64,000 nt of DNA from Streptomyces viridochromogenes (GTDB lineage Bacteria > Actinomycetota > Actinomycetes > Streptomycetales > Streptomycetaceae). Positions 25,853 to 35,073 of the stretch are shown piece after piece. The translations under genes were made by a program, and so were the position numbers. Each line of letters begins with the position of its first letter. Position 1 is the stretch's first letter. The DNA lies in assembly GCF_001270495.1 (NCBI RefSeq), contig NZ_LGUR01000212.1, forward strand, positions 11,739-75,738, in the 5' to 3' direction. The notes under the pieces were generated by a model that did no database searches, was not told the DNA's origin, and saw only the letters and a program-made list of their open reading frames with translations.

Positions 25853-27244
25853 TCAGGGCCGGTCCGGTTTCCCCTCGCCGTACAGCCAGTCCGCCCAGAT
25901 CCCGTCGAAGTCCTCGTCCGGCGCCCTCTCCTCGACGTACCCCGTGAAGTCGGCGGTGGACGCGTTGCCGTGCCGGTGCTCGGCCGCCCAGCCCTGGACG
26001 ATGTCGTAGAAGATGTCGTCGCCGACCGCCTGGCGGATCTTGTGGAGGACCATCGCGCCGCGCTGGTAGACGGGGTCGTCGGAGATGTGCGCGGCGCTCG
26101 TGGGCTTGGCGGGCGGGAAGGACCAGAGGTCCTTGTGGTGCTCCTCGCCGTGGTCGTACAGGGCGTCGAAGGTCTCCTGCGCGCTGTCGCCGCCGTCGTC
26201 CTCCCGCCACAGCCACTCCGCGTAGGTCGCGAAGCCCTCGTTCAGCCACATGTCCCGCCAGCTCTTCGGCGTCACGGAGTTGCCGAACCACTGGTGGGCG
26301 AGTTCATGGACGAGCAGTGCGGTGCCGGGGGCGCCGGGGAAGACGGGCCGGTTCTGGGTCTCCAGGGCGTATCCGGCGGCATCGGGACGGTCGATGATCG
26401 CGCCCGTGGAGGAGAAGGGATACGGACCGAAGTTGGTTTCGGCCCAGTCGATGATCCCGGGGATCTCGGCGAGCACCTTCCGGCCGGCCGCGGCCTGGTC
26501 CGGCGTCACGGCGACGTACACGGGCAGGCCGCTCCCGGTGGTGGAGCGCTTGATGTCGTAGTCGCCGATGGCGAGCGTGGCCAGGTAACTGGCCATGGGC
26601 TCGGCGGTGTGCCAGCGGAAGGTCGTACGGCCGTCCCGGGTCGACCGGTCGAGCAACTCGCCGTTGGAGACGGCCTCCAGTTCCTCCGGCACGGTCACGT
26701 CGATGTCGTACGACGCCTTGTCGGAGGGGTGGTTGTCGGCGGGGAACCACGCCATGGATCCGACGGGTTCCCCGAGCGCGAGTGCCCCGTCCTCGGTCGG
26801 CAGCCAGCCCTCCTCGGAACCGTCGGCGTCGGTGATCGTCACCGGGGAGCCGGAGTAGCGGACGGTGACGCGGAACGTCTCGCCGTCGTCGAGGTCGTCG
26901 CGGGGGCGGACGGTCAGCTCCTGCCCGGAGCGGTTCCAGCGGGCCCGCTCGCCCTCGACCGTGACGCTCTCGACGTCCAGCCCTTTGAGATCGAGGTCGA
27001 AGGCGGAGAGCTCCTGGGTGGCCCGGGCGGTGAGCGTGGCGGTACCGGTGAGGTGTTCCTCGTCGGGGTCGTAGCCGAGGTCGAGGTCGTAGTGGGTGAC
27101 GTCGTAGCCGCCGTTGCCGGCCTTGGGGAAGTACGGGTCGCGCGCGCCGGCCCCACCGGGGGTGCCCTGGACGCCGCCACTGCACGCGGTGAGGACGAGC
27201 AGGGCGCAGGCGACAGTCAGGGCAACAGGCGCGAAACGGGACAC
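25853..27244 (-). CDS. M1-family metallopeptidase, lipoprotein
   Basis: A 463-aa zinc aminopeptidase-like protein exported and lipid-anchored: hydrophobic signal and lipobox LTAC at residues 17-20, then Ser-Gly-Gly. The zinc site HELAHQW near residue 305 with the third ligand glutamate in NEGFATYAEWLW is intact; the exopeptidase substrate motif GAMEN appears as the degenerate AGYALETQN. The first 220 residues are the beta-saddle domain. At this size the C-terminal helical domain of PepN is missing, which is usual for the short extracellular M1 members. It probably trims peptides outside the cell. Confidence 0.9.
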   Translation of the reverse strand: MSRFAPVALTVACALLVLTACSGGVQGTPGGAGARDPYFPKAGNGGYDVTHYDLDLGYDPDEEHLTGTATLTARATQELSAFDLDLKGLDVESVTVEGERARWNRSGQELTVRPRDDLDDGETFRVTVRYSGSPVTITDADGSEEGWLPTEDGALALGEPVGSMAWFPADNHPSDKASYDIDVTVPEELEAVSNGELLDRSTRDGRTTFRWHTAEPMASYLATLAIGDYDIKRSTTGSGLPVYVAVTPDQAAAGRKVLAEIPGIIDWAETNFGPYPFSSTGAIIDRPDAAGYALETQNRPVFPGAPGTALLVHELAHQWFGNSVTPKSWRDMWLNEGFATYAEWLWREDDGGDSAQETFDALYDHGEEHHKDLWSFPPAKPTSAAHISDDPVYQRGAMVLHKIRQAVGDDIFYDIVQGWAAEHRHGNASTADFTGYVEERAPDEDFDGIWADWLYGEGKPDRP

Positions 27245-27285
27245 GCCCGTGATCCTATGAGGTCGGGCGTGACACCATCACCCCC

Positions 27286-27786
27286 GTGCTCGACATCGGC
27301 TACGCCCTCTCCACCCGCTTCCCGGACCCCCCGCAGACGGACTACCGGCGCGCGGACGTCCGCGCCCTGCGCCACGACCTGTTCTGCGGCGACGTCTACC
27401 TCGCCGACACCAAAGCGGACCGGGAGTTGTCCACAGCCTGGGGATGGGTGCCCGTGCTCGACTTCGCGTGGGCCCTGTGCGACATCGCCGAGCGGCTCGA
27501 CCAGGACCCGGCCGGCTCCCGCGCCTCCCGCCCCCAGCACGCGGAACTGGACTTCACCGAGTCCACGGACCGCATGCTCTTCGAGCGCCGCTTCGGCTGG
27601 GTGGACGTCGAGGCGGACTGGATGCCGGCGGAGGAGGCCCCGCTGACCTTCTCGCACACCGAACTGCGCCGTGAGGCCCGTGACTTCCTTCACGACCTGA
27701 TCGCCGACCTGATCGACCTGCACGAGGATCTGGGCGAGAACCCGGCGATCTGGACGCTCCAGGCGCGCTATCCCCGGGTGGCCTGA
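27286..27786 (+). CDS. Unknown conserved acidic protein
   Basis: A 166-aa soluble acidic protein, starting with GTG at 27286 (MLDIGYALSTRFPDPPQTDY). It has an aromatic-rich middle (LSTAWGWVPVLDFAWALCDI; RRFGWVDVEADWMP) and a helical, acidic C-terminus. The conserved-looking DxFGRRxGWVDVExDW-type stretch suggests a real family, seen commonly in Streptomyces as a hypothetical protein. I recognise no catalytic motif. It is followed by a clear terminator and precedes the convergent GG-leader peptide gene. Confidence 0.7.
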   Translation: MLDIGYALSTRFPDPPQTDYRRADVRALRHDLFCGDVYLADTKADRELSTAWGWVPVLDFAWALCDIAERLDQDPAGSRASRPQHAELDFTESTDRMLFERRFGWVDVEADWMPAEEAPLTFSHTELRREARDFLHDLIADLIDLHEDLGENPAIWTLQARYPRVA

Positions 27787-27791
27787 GCACA

Positions 27792-27845
27792 ACGGCGGCC
27801 TTCCCGACCGGGACCGGGTCGGAACCGGGTCGGAAAGGCCGCCGT
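27792..27845 (+). terminator. Terminator after the unknown 166-aa gene
   Basis: ACGGCGGCCTT pairs perfectly with AAGGCCGCCGT, and the inside CCCGACC pairs with GGGTCGG, giving a long stem. It starts 6 bp after the stop codon. Confidence 0.75.
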
Positions 27846-27913
27846 CACACAGAACTCGGCACGGAACCCGCCGCACGGAACCCGCCGCACAGAGCTCCGA
27901 GCCACCCGCTGTC

Positions 27914-28123
27914 TCAGCCGGCGATCGGGCCCAGCTTGATGTCGGAGACCGTGAGGCTGACGGACTTCGCGGAGATGTCGGTCAGGACGGGCAGACCGTT
28001 GGGGCCCTGCTCGAAGTTGGCGGTGAGGCCCTCCACGGAGCCGCCGACGGAGAGGCCACCCGCGACGCCGTCGAGGTCGGCGTCGGCTATCTCACGGGTC
28101 TCGATGGGAGAGATGTTGCTCAT
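27914..28123 (-). CDS. Small peptide with double-glycine leader (RiPP-precursor-like)
   Basis: A 69-aa peptide. Residues 1-23 look like a class II peptide leader: acidic, ending EIADADLDGVAGG with the typical Leu and Gly-Gly positions. The following 46-residue core (LSVGGSVEGLTANF..., ending KLGPIAG) has no cysteine and few Ser/Thr, so lanthionine formation is not expected. AAGGA lies 10 bases before the ATG at 28123. No modifying enzyme, C39 peptidase or transporter is beside it. It could be an orphan bacteriocin-like or signal peptide, or simply a small protein that looks like one. Confidence 0.55.
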   Translation of the reverse strand: MSNISPIETREIADADLDGVAGGLSVGGSVEGLTANFEQGPNGLPVLTDISAKSVSLTVSDIKLGPIAG

Positions 28124-28342
28124 GCTGAGGAGCGTCCTTCTTCTCTGGTGGGATGGGTCGCCGAATGCGTGGCGCACTGCGACGGAGGCGGCCCGCCGGA
28201 CGACTCCGACGACCCCCGCCATGCCGGGATCGAAGCACGCTCGCGCGGCACGTGAAGGAGCGAACGCCCACCTCTCTACGAGCCGTTCACAGCATTGGCC
28301 GAACCCGTCCCTCAACCCCGCCGACGTTCCACAGTCCTCCCC

Positions 28343-29026
28343 TCAATCCTCCACGCGGATCCCGAGCTGGGCCGCCAACACCGGTGCCAGATCCAGTAGT
28401 TGACCAGAACTGATCACCGCTCCCGACAGTCGGTCCACCCCTCGCGCGATGTCCAGTTCGGCCGCCCCCCGCAGGTCCACGTCCGCCAGCGTCACCCCGG
28501 TGAGGTCCGCCCCCTTCACCGCGCAGTCCACGAACTCCACCCGCTCCAGCCGGGCGCCCCCGAAGTCCGGCTCGACCAGGACGCAGCCCTCGAAGACGAC
28601 GTCTCTGAGCCTGGCCTTGCGCAGGTTCAGGTAGTCGATCTTGCCGCCTCGGATCACGACCCGTTCCAGCGCCGCCCCGTGCAGCTGCACCCCGCCCAGC
28701 CGGGCGTCGACCAGCTCCACATCACGCAGGGTCGACTCGGCGAGATCGGTGCCGACACCCCGTAGCCCCGTGAGAACCGAGTCGAGGACCCGGGCGTGGC
28801 GCAGTCTCGTCTCGTCCAGCGCACACCCCGTCAGCGCGCAGTCCATGAAGCGGGCGCCCCCGCCGTCCTGCCCGGTGAGGTCCTCCTCCCGGAACTCCAG
28901 CCCGTCATAGTCCCCGTCCGGCTCCAACTCCCCCTTCCGGAACGGCTCCAGCGGCGGCAGCCGCACCTCGGGCCGCCGCGCCGCCTTCACGCCGCCCCGG
29001 CCCGGACCGCCGCCGCCCTCACCCAT
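28343..29026 (-). CDS. Pentapeptide-repeat protein
   Basis: A protein of about 227 aa built mostly of A(D/N)Lxx-type pentapeptides from residue 50 on (for example EFREEDLTGQD, CALTGCALDETRLRHARVLD, DLTGVTLADVDLRGAAELDI), which would form a right-handed quadrilateral beta helix. The N-terminus is Gly/Arg-rich. I prefer the ATG at 29026 because GAGGAGA lies just upstream; earlier in-frame ATGs are at 29041 and 29092. Such proteins can mimic DNA and protect gyrase, but many have no known role. Confidence 0.82.
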   Translation of the reverse strand: MGEGGGGPGRGGVKAARRPEVRLPPLEPFRKGELEPDGDYDGLEFREEDLTGQDGGGARFMDCALTGCALDETRLRHARVLDSVLTGLRGVGTDLAESTLRDVELVDARLGGVQLHGAALERVVIRGGKIDYLNLRKARLRDVVFEGCVLVEPDFGGARLERVEFVDCAVKGADLTGVTLADVDLRGAAELDIARGVDRLSGAVISSGQLLDLAPVLAAQLGIRVED

Positions 29027-29191
29027 CGCTCTCCTCGCCATGCCCCCATGCTGCACCCCACCACTGACAACTCCCCCGACCTGCGACGACACGGCCCGAC
29101 ACCCTCGATGTCACATTCCGGGTGCCCAGAACCGTCGTACTCACAGAGCAGGACAGACAGGCGACCCCGAGCACGAGGGAGACCCCCAGCC

Positions 29192-30379
29192 ATGCACCGC
29201 ATCACCGTCATCGGCGGCGGCTTCGCCGGACTCACCGCGGCCATCACCGCCGCCGAGGCGGGCGCCAAGGTCACCGTGTACGAAGCCCACCACACCCTCG
29301 GCGGATGGGCGCGGACCGCCGAGGGGCCGTACCGGACGAACGAGGGACCGCACGCCCTGTACAGCGGCGGCCCGCACTGGGCCTGGCTCAAGCAGCGGGA
29401 CCTCATCGGACCGCTCGCGCCGATCCCGCCCCTGGAGGCCGCCCGGCTCCGGCTGCGGCACCGGGGCGTACTGCGCCGTACCCCGCCCTTCGCCATGCTC
29501 AAGCTGCTGCGGCGGGGCCTCCCGCAGGCGCCCGTGGACGTCGACTTCCAGACCTGGGCCACCGGCATCGCGGGCGAGGAAGGCGCCCGAGCCGCCGCGC
29601 ACTACTCCGCGGTCGCCCTGTTCCACCACGACCCCGGAGCCCTGTCCGCCGCGTTCGTGTGGGAGCGGCTGCGCCGGGCGACCAAGCTGCCGCCGGAGGC
29701 GCACTATCCGCAGGGAGGCTGGGCGACCATGATCGACCGGATGGCGGCCCGCGCCTGGAACCTCGGGGTCCGGATGGAGACCCTCTCCCGTGTCGACAGC
29801 CTCGACGACCTGGACGGCCTCCAGAGCCCGGCGACCGACGCGCCCGTCATCGTCGCCACCTCCCTCGACGCCGCCCGCCGGCTCCTCAAGGACGACTCCC
29901 TGACCTGGACGAGCGGCCGTACGGCGCTCATCGACCTCGCCGTGCGGACCCGGCGCGGGGACGCCTTCGCGGTCTCCGACCTCGACGAGACCGGCTGGCT
30001 GGAGCGGTTCACCGCACAGGACCGGTCCCTCGCGCCCGCCGGTGAACAGCTGATCCAGGGCCAGTTCCCGATCGCCCCGCACGAGACCAGGGCCGACGGC
30101 ATCGCCCGTGCCGAACAGCTTCTCGACCTCGGCTTCCCCGGCTGGCGCGAACGCGTCACCTGGCGGCGGGAGTCGGTGGCGAGCGGCCGTACCGGCGCCG
30201 TCGACCTGCCCGGCACCAGCTGGCGCGACCGCCCGGCCGTCGACCGCGGCGACGGGATCTACCTGGCGGGCGACCAGGTCGCCGCCCCGGGCGTCCTGTC
30301 CGAGGTCTCCTTCAACAGCGCACTCACGGCCGTGTCCCTGGCCCTCGGACGGCACGCCCTTGACCTCAAGAGAGCTTGA
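29192..30379 (+). CDS. FAD-dependent oxidoreductase, amine-oxidase/desaturase type
   Basis: A 395-aa flavoprotein. The dinucleotide-binding motif ITVIGGGFAGLTAAITAAEAG with the ribose-binding Glu in VTVYEAHHTLGG forms the N-terminus, and the C-terminal FAD-contact motif is DGIYLAGDQVAAPGVLSEVS. This is the pattern of the NAD(P)/FAD-dependent amine oxidase, phytoene desaturase-like group. The substrate is unknown. It is transcribed toward the zinc-type oxidoreductase 120 bp downstream, which may form an operon. Confidence 0.82.
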   Translation: MHRITVIGGGFAGLTAAITAAEAGAKVTVYEAHHTLGGWARTAEGPYRTNEGPHALYSGGPHWAWLKQRDLIGPLAPIPPLEAARLRLRHRGVLRRTPPFAMLKLLRRGLPQAPVDVDFQTWATGIAGEEGARAAAHYSAVALFHHDPGALSAAFVWERLRRATKLPPEAHYPQGGWATMIDRMAARAWNLGVRMETLSRVDSLDDLDGLQSPATDAPVIVATSLDAARRLLKDDSLTWTSGRTALIDLAVRTRRGDAFAVSDLDETGWLERFTAQDRSLAPAGEQLIQGQFPIAPHETRADGIARAEQLLDLGFPGWRERVTWRRESVASGRTGAVDLPGTSWRDRPAVDRGDGIYLAGDQVAAPGVLSEVSFNSALTAVSLALGRHALDLKRA

Positions 30380-30502
30380 GGTTGCAGCATCGATCAGCCG
30401 CCTCCGATCGCATCCGGTCGCGTCCGGTCGCCTCGGCGACAGGGCGGGCGGCGCACTGACGACCCGAGTTCGCACCCGAGTTCACAGCGATGGGGGACCC
30501 CG

Positions 30503-31483
30503 ATGCACGCCATCCGCCTGCACGCCTTCGGCCCGGCCGAGAACCTCGCCTACGAGGAGACCGACGACCCCACCCCCGGCCCCGGCCAAGTCCGTATCGC
30601 CGTGAAGGCGGCCGGGGTCCACCTCCTCGACACGGCCCTGCGCGAGGGCTTCCAGGGCCCCGCGCCACAGCCGACCGCGCTGCCCACGATCCCCGGCCGC
30701 GAGGTCGCCGGAGTCGTCGAGTCCGTCGGCGAGGACGTCGCCGGGCTCTGGCTCGGCAAGCACGTAGTGGCCCACCTCGGCTTCGCGCCGGGCGGGTACG
30801 CCGAGCTGGCCGTCACCGACGTCGACCGCGCCCACGAGATCCCCGCCAACCTCGACTTCGCCGAGGCCGTCGCCATGATCGGCACGGGCCGTACGACCAT
30901 GGGGATCCTCCAGTTCGCCGAGCTCGGCCCGGACGCGGTGGCCGTGATCCCGGCGGCGGCGGGCGGCATCGGCACGCTGCTCGTGCAGTACGCCAAGAAC
31001 GCCGGGGCCGTCGTCATCGGGCTCGCGGGCGGTCCGGAGAAGGCCGCACGCGTACAGGCGAACGGCGCCGATCTCTCCGTCGACTACCAGGACCCCGCCT
31101 GGCCCGAGAAGGTCCGCGCCTTCCTCGGCGGACGGCCCGCCACCGTCGTCTTCGACGGCGTCGGCGGCGACGTGGCCCGCGAGTCCGTCGCCCTGCTCGG
31201 TCCGGGCGGCCGGCACGTCGTCTTCGGCTGGTCCGGCGCGGGCCTGCACGACGGCGAGCCCTACCTCGTCGACGGCGTCTCCGAGCAGGTCCTCGGCCCC
31301 GTGATGATGCAGAAGGCCGGCGGCCCCAACCCCGTACGGACCCTCGAACTGCGCGCCCTCGCCGAGGCCGCCGCGGGCCGCCTCACCCCCGCCGTGCAGC
31401 GCTTCCCACTCGCGGAGGCCGCGGCCGCCCACCGGGCCCTGGAAACGCGCGCGACCACCGGAAAGGTGGTACTGGAGCCATGA
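30503..31483 (+). CDS. Quinone oxidoreductase-like MDR dehydrogenase
   Basis: A 326-aa medium-chain dehydrogenase/reductase. The GroES-like N-terminal domain (IPGREVAGVVESVGEDV near residue 65) is followed by a Rossmann domain with AVIPAAAGGIGTLLVQYAKN. Zinc ligands of alcohol dehydrogenases are absent, which places it in the NADPH:quinone reductase (zeta-crystallin) branch. GGGGGA precedes the ATG. It ends just before an MFS remnant. Confidence 0.88.
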   Translation: MHAIRLHAFGPAENLAYEETDDPTPGPGQVRIAVKAAGVHLLDTALREGFQGPAPQPTALPTIPGREVAGVVESVGEDVAGLWLGKHVVAHLGFAPGGYAELAVTDVDRAHEIPANLDFAEAVAMIGTGRTTMGILQFAELGPDAVAVIPAAAGGIGTLLVQYAKNAGAVVIGLAGGPEKAARVQANGADLSVDYQDPAWPEKVRAFLGGRPATVVFDGVGGDVARESVALLGPGGRHVVFGWSGAGLHDGEPYLVDGVSEQVLGPVMMQKAGGPNPVRTLELRALAEAAAGRLTPAVQRFPLAEAAAAHRALETRATTGKVVLEP

Positions 31484-31532
31484 GCAGCCGCAAGCCCCGG
31501 CCCGGGCCGCCGACCCTCCCCGCCGCCGGTGG

Positions 31533-31637
31533 GGCCTGGTGATCATCGCTCACCTGGCCCCGCAGGGCTCCGGACTCACCTCCGCAGCCATCAACACCTC
31601 GCAGCAGGTGGGCGGTTCGATCGGTACGGCGGCCTGA
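31533..31637 (+). pseudogene. Short remnant of a DHA2 MFS exporter
   Basis: The frame from 31533 reads GLVIIAHLAPQGSG, then LTSAAINTSQQVGGSIGTAA and stops. TSQQVGGSxGTA is the highly conserved motif before helix 11 of EmrB/QacA exporters. No start codon with a ribosome site, no other helices upstream or downstream. It is a leftover of about 30 codons, the second such remnant in 6 kb. Confidence 0.7.
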
Positions 31638-31719
31638 GAGACGGGAGGAGGGGCCCCACCGGACCGCGGAGCCCCTCCCCCACCCCTTCACGAAGGCCGC
31701 CCGGCCCTCGCGGTGACGA

Positions 31720-34700
31720 TCAGCCGGCGACCGCCTTCGTCGCCTTGCTCAGCACCGACCCGTCCTGGTGACCCGTACGGCGCGCGATCACCTTCACGGT
31801 GATCTTCTTTCCCTTCTGCGCCGACTTCAGCACCAGCGACGACTTGGTGGCCCCGCTGATCGCCTTGCCGTTCGCGTACCACTGGTACGCGTACGACGTC
31901 GCCGCCGGACTCCAGGTCCCCGTGGACGTCTTCAGCGTCTTGCCGACCTTCACCGTCCCGCTGATCACCGGCAGCCTGGTCGCCTTGGGCGCGGCCCCCT
32001 TGGCCACGGTCACCGCCGCCGAGGTCGCCGAGCCGCCGACCCAGCCGGACCTGGCCGCGGTGACGGTCACGGTGAGCTTCTTGCCGACCATCGAGGCGGG
32101 GACGGTGTACGTCGACGCCGTCGCCCCGCTGATCGCCGTACCGTTCGCCTTCCACTGGTACTTGTACGACGACGGCGTCGCCGACCAGCTCCCGGGCGTG
32201 GCCGTGACCTTGGCGCCGGTCTTGGCCGTGCCGGTCACCCGGGGAGCGGCCGTGCTCTCCAGCCTGGGCTGCGGGGTCACGGTGAACGAGCCGCGCGGGA
32301 ACTCCCAGCCGCGGGTGAGCACGCTGATGTTCCAGGTGCCGGTGGCCGCGCCGGTCAGGTCGAGCGTCGCGGTCACCGTCCGGTTGTCGGCGGAGACCGA
32401 GTCGGCCGCCGCCGTGATCGTCTTCCCGGCCTGGCCGATCCGGACGGTGACGTCCGGGCCGAGGGCGGTGCCGGTGACCGTGAGCTTCACCTTGCCGCCC
32501 GCGGCCCCGGTGTCGGGGCTGACGGCGGTGACAGCCGTCTCCTCCGTGCCGCACGGCGCGGACGTGCAGGTCAGCTCGGCGCTGTAGGCCGTGCTCGGCG
32601 CCTTCTCGGGCAGGCCCAGCAGGAACACCGTCGGCGTGCTCTGCGAGGACGAGCCGAGCGCGTCGCAGTCGTAGCCCTCCGGGATGTAGTGCGTGCAGCC
32701 GTTGGCCCAGGTCGACGTGTTGTACAGCACCGGGACCGCGGTGGCGGCGGCGCCGGCGGTGTCCTTGATGTCGGTCTCGAAGCGGTCGAACCCGGCGGTC
32801 GGCAGCGCCGCGCACACCGCGGTGTGCGACTCGTCCAGCGTGCCGGTGATCGGGCCGTACCCGTACGCCACGGACGGCACCTTGACGCACTCCGGCGCCG
32901 GCCCGTCGGCGGTGGCGATCCGCAGGGCGTCCAGTCGGTACTCGGGCGAGGCCTTGAGGTTGGCCGGGGTCTGCACGAGGACCTGGTGGGTGGTGGACCC
33001 GGTGACCGCGCAGGAGGTGTTGCGGAAGGAGCACTCCACACGGCCGTCCCCGGCGACGACCGAGGAGTTGGCGGTGCCGAGGGCGTCCCGCACGTTGACG
33101 TGTACGACGTCGGTGTCCGCGGCGGTGGTCACCTGGCGGCAGTCGAGGGTGCCGGGGGCGCCGTACGCGCTCTTCACGGAGGGGCCGCCGACCTTCGCGG
33201 CCGCGGTCTTCACGCAGCCCGCCGAGGAGGCGCTCGCGGTGACGTCCCGCCGGGTCAGGGTGTAGGTGGCGGCCTCGTCGCGGCCGGTCACCAGCACGGT
33301 GTGGGCCTTGCCCGGGGTCAGGGAGCAGATCGTCCAGCCGTTGGTGGTGCCCCCGCGCTGGCAGATCCGCTTGCCGTCGGAGTCCAGCACCGAGAACTGG
33401 GCGGAGGCGGTCCCGGAGGTGGCGGCCAGCTGGAAGACCTCGGCGTCGGTGTGCGCGTCCGCCGGGATGCCCAGGCAGTGCGAGAAGACACCGCCGCCGG
33501 TGGTCAGGGTGGCCTTGGCGCCGTCCGCGGCGAAGCTGCCGGCGGGCAGGACGGGGCAGCCCTGGGCGACGTCGGTGCGGTGGAAGGCGACCGCGTAGGG
33601 GCCGGTCGCCGAGTCCCCGCCGTCCTCGGTGTGGACCAGTGCCCGGTAGGGGGCCTCACCGGTGAGCGCGCAGTCCCCGCCCCGCAGCCTCTCCTCGTCG
33701 CACTGCGGCGTGCCGACGCGGTCCAGGACCTCCACCTCGGGGGTCAGCCCGGCCGACGAGAGCGAGGTGAGCGCGGCGATCCGGGCGCCCTGCGGGGCGT
33801 CCAGCGTCAGGCAGTCGTACTGCCCGACCGTGCTCAACTCGCCCTTGTGCAGCCCGGCCCCGGTCGCCACGCAACCGGCGTCGGAGGCCCGGTCGAGGAC
33901 GACCAGCCCGGCGCGGCTGTCCCGGAACGGGTACGTGCCGTCGAGGACGGCCGTGTAGGTTCCCGGCGTCTTGATCCGGCACGGGTCGGCCTCGTACCGG
34001 CACACGCTCAGCCCGGCCGCGTCGTACACCCGGGCCACCCCGACCTGCCGGTCCTCGCTCACCGAGTGCACGGTGTACGGTCCCGCCGCACCGGCCGTGA
34101 AGGTGAAGCACGGGTTGGCGGTGGGGTGCTGTCCGTCCAGCGGGCCGTAGTCGCGGACCGGGGCGACGGCGCAGCCCTGCGGGTCGCTGAGCCGGCGCAC
34201 CTTCACCGCGAACTCGGCGGGGAAGCCGCTCTCCGCGCGCGAGACGGTGGAGATCACCCGGTAGGGGCCGTCCCCGGGCAGGACGCAGCTGTCCTCGTCG
34301 TTCTCCGGGAACCGCTCGCAGATCCGCCTGCCGGTCGCGTCGGTGATCCAGGCGAGGGAGTCGCCGTACACCTTCGTGCCGTACGTCAGCCGGACCCGGT
34401 CGCCGCGCGTGCCCTCGAAGGGCTGGCAGTCGACCTCCACGCGGCTCACGGTCCTACGGGTGACGTCCGGCTGGTCCCAGTTCGTGCCGACGGATTCCGC
34501 GCAGCCCTCGACCGAGCCGAGCGGGACGAAGGTGACGGAGGTGGCCTTGTCCTGCCAGTCGGTGTTGAGCACCTTCAGCGTGTAGGTGCCGGCCGCGGGC
34601 ACCGCGCACATGCCGTGCGTGGCGTACCCGTCGCCGTAGCAGTCCACCTCGCTGCCGTCGGCGGCGAGCAGCTGCCTGGTCATGGTGTTGCCGCTGTCGT

Positions 34701-34974
34701 CCAGGGCCGGGGCCAGATACAGGCCCGGCGTCCCGACGGTGACGGTGTAGCAGACGCTCGACTCGGGTGCGACGGTCGCCTTGCCGACGGCGTCCCCGGG
34801 GTCACCGAACGGGGCGAGCGCGAGCGGCGCGCACCCCTCGTCGGCGGCGACGGCGGGGCTCGCCCCGGTCATGGTCAGCAGTGCGGCGAGCAGCGAGACG
34901 AGAGCGGCGAAGACGGCCGGGAACACGGCTGCCCGCCCCGGTCTCGCAGACGGACAGGAGTCGTCGTCGGACAC
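31720..34974 (-). CDS. Giant secreted modular protein with Ig-like C-terminal repeats
   Basis: A 1084-aa exported protein. Signal peptide: about residues 15-45, ending SPAVAADEGC. Residues 45-750 are about eight cysteine-paired modules of roughly 85 aa, each opening with a Gly-Cys and containing CYTV/CFTF- and PYRVI/TYTAVLDG-type strands. Residues about 785-880 form an IPT/TIG-like domain (AVSPDTGAAGGKVKLTVTGT). The C-terminus has two about 90-aa repeats with YQWKANGTAISGAT and YQWYANGKAISGAT, typical cell-surface Ig-like repeats. No catalytic motif or sortase signal was seen. It could be a surface adhesin or scaffold. Confidence 0.8.
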   Translation of the reverse strand: MSDDDSCPSARPGRAAVFPAVFAALVSLLAALLTMTGASPAVAADEGCAPLALAPFGDPGDAVGKATVAPESSVCYTVTVGTPGLYLAPALDDSGNTMTRQLLAADGSEVDCYGDGYATHGMCAVPAAGTYTLKVLNTDWQDKATSVTFVPLGSVEGCAESVGTNWDQPDVTRRTVSRVEVDCQPFEGTRGDRVRLTYGTKVYGDSLAWITDATGRRICERFPENDEDSCVLPGDGPYRVISTVSRAESGFPAEFAVKVRRLSDPQGCAVAPVRDYGPLDGQHPTANPCFTFTAGAAGPYTVHSVSEDRQVGVARVYDAAGLSVCRYEADPCRIKTPGTYTAVLDGTYPFRDSRAGLVVLDRASDAGCVATGAGLHKGELSTVGQYDCLTLDAPQGARIAALTSLSSAGLTPEVEVLDRVGTPQCDEERLRGGDCALTGEAPYRALVHTEDGGDSATGPYAVAFHRTDVAQGCPVLPAGSFAADGAKATLTTGGGVFSHCLGIPADAHTDAEVFQLAATSGTASAQFSVLDSDGKRICQRGGTTNGWTICSLTPGKAHTVLVTGRDEAATYTLTRRDVTASASSAGCVKTAAAKVGGPSVKSAYGAPGTLDCRQVTTAADTDVVHVNVRDALGTANSSVVAGDGRVECSFRNTSCAVTGSTTHQVLVQTPANLKASPEYRLDALRIATADGPAPECVKVPSVAYGYGPITGTLDESHTAVCAALPTAGFDRFETDIKDTAGAAATAVPVLYNTSTWANGCTHYIPEGYDCDALGSSSQSTPTVFLLGLPEKAPSTAYSAELTCTSAPCGTEETAVTAVSPDTGAAGGKVKLTVTGTALGPDVTVRIGQAGKTITAAADSVSADNRTVTATLDLTGAATGTWNISVLTRGWEFPRGSFTVTPQPRLESTAAPRVTGTAKTGAKVTATPGSWSATPSSYKYQWKANGTAISGATASTYTVPASMVGKKLTVTVTAARSGWVGGSATSAAVTVAKGAAPKATRLPVISGTVKVGKTLKTSTGTWSPAATSYAYQWYANGKAISGATKSSLVLKSAQKGKKITVKVIARRTGHQDGSVLSKATKAVAG

Positions 34975-35073
34975 GGAATCCCCCCTGGATCAGTGGTCGT
35001 TGTGGCGATAGTCGCACAGGGGTGTGGCAACGCTCTCGTGAGTATCCAGGGGTGGATGCGGGCGAAAGTTTCG

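Noticed and set aside
27914..28123. Lanthipeptide precursor
   Set aside because: The core has no Cys and no LanM/LanB/LanC gene is near; only a GG-leader look is supported.
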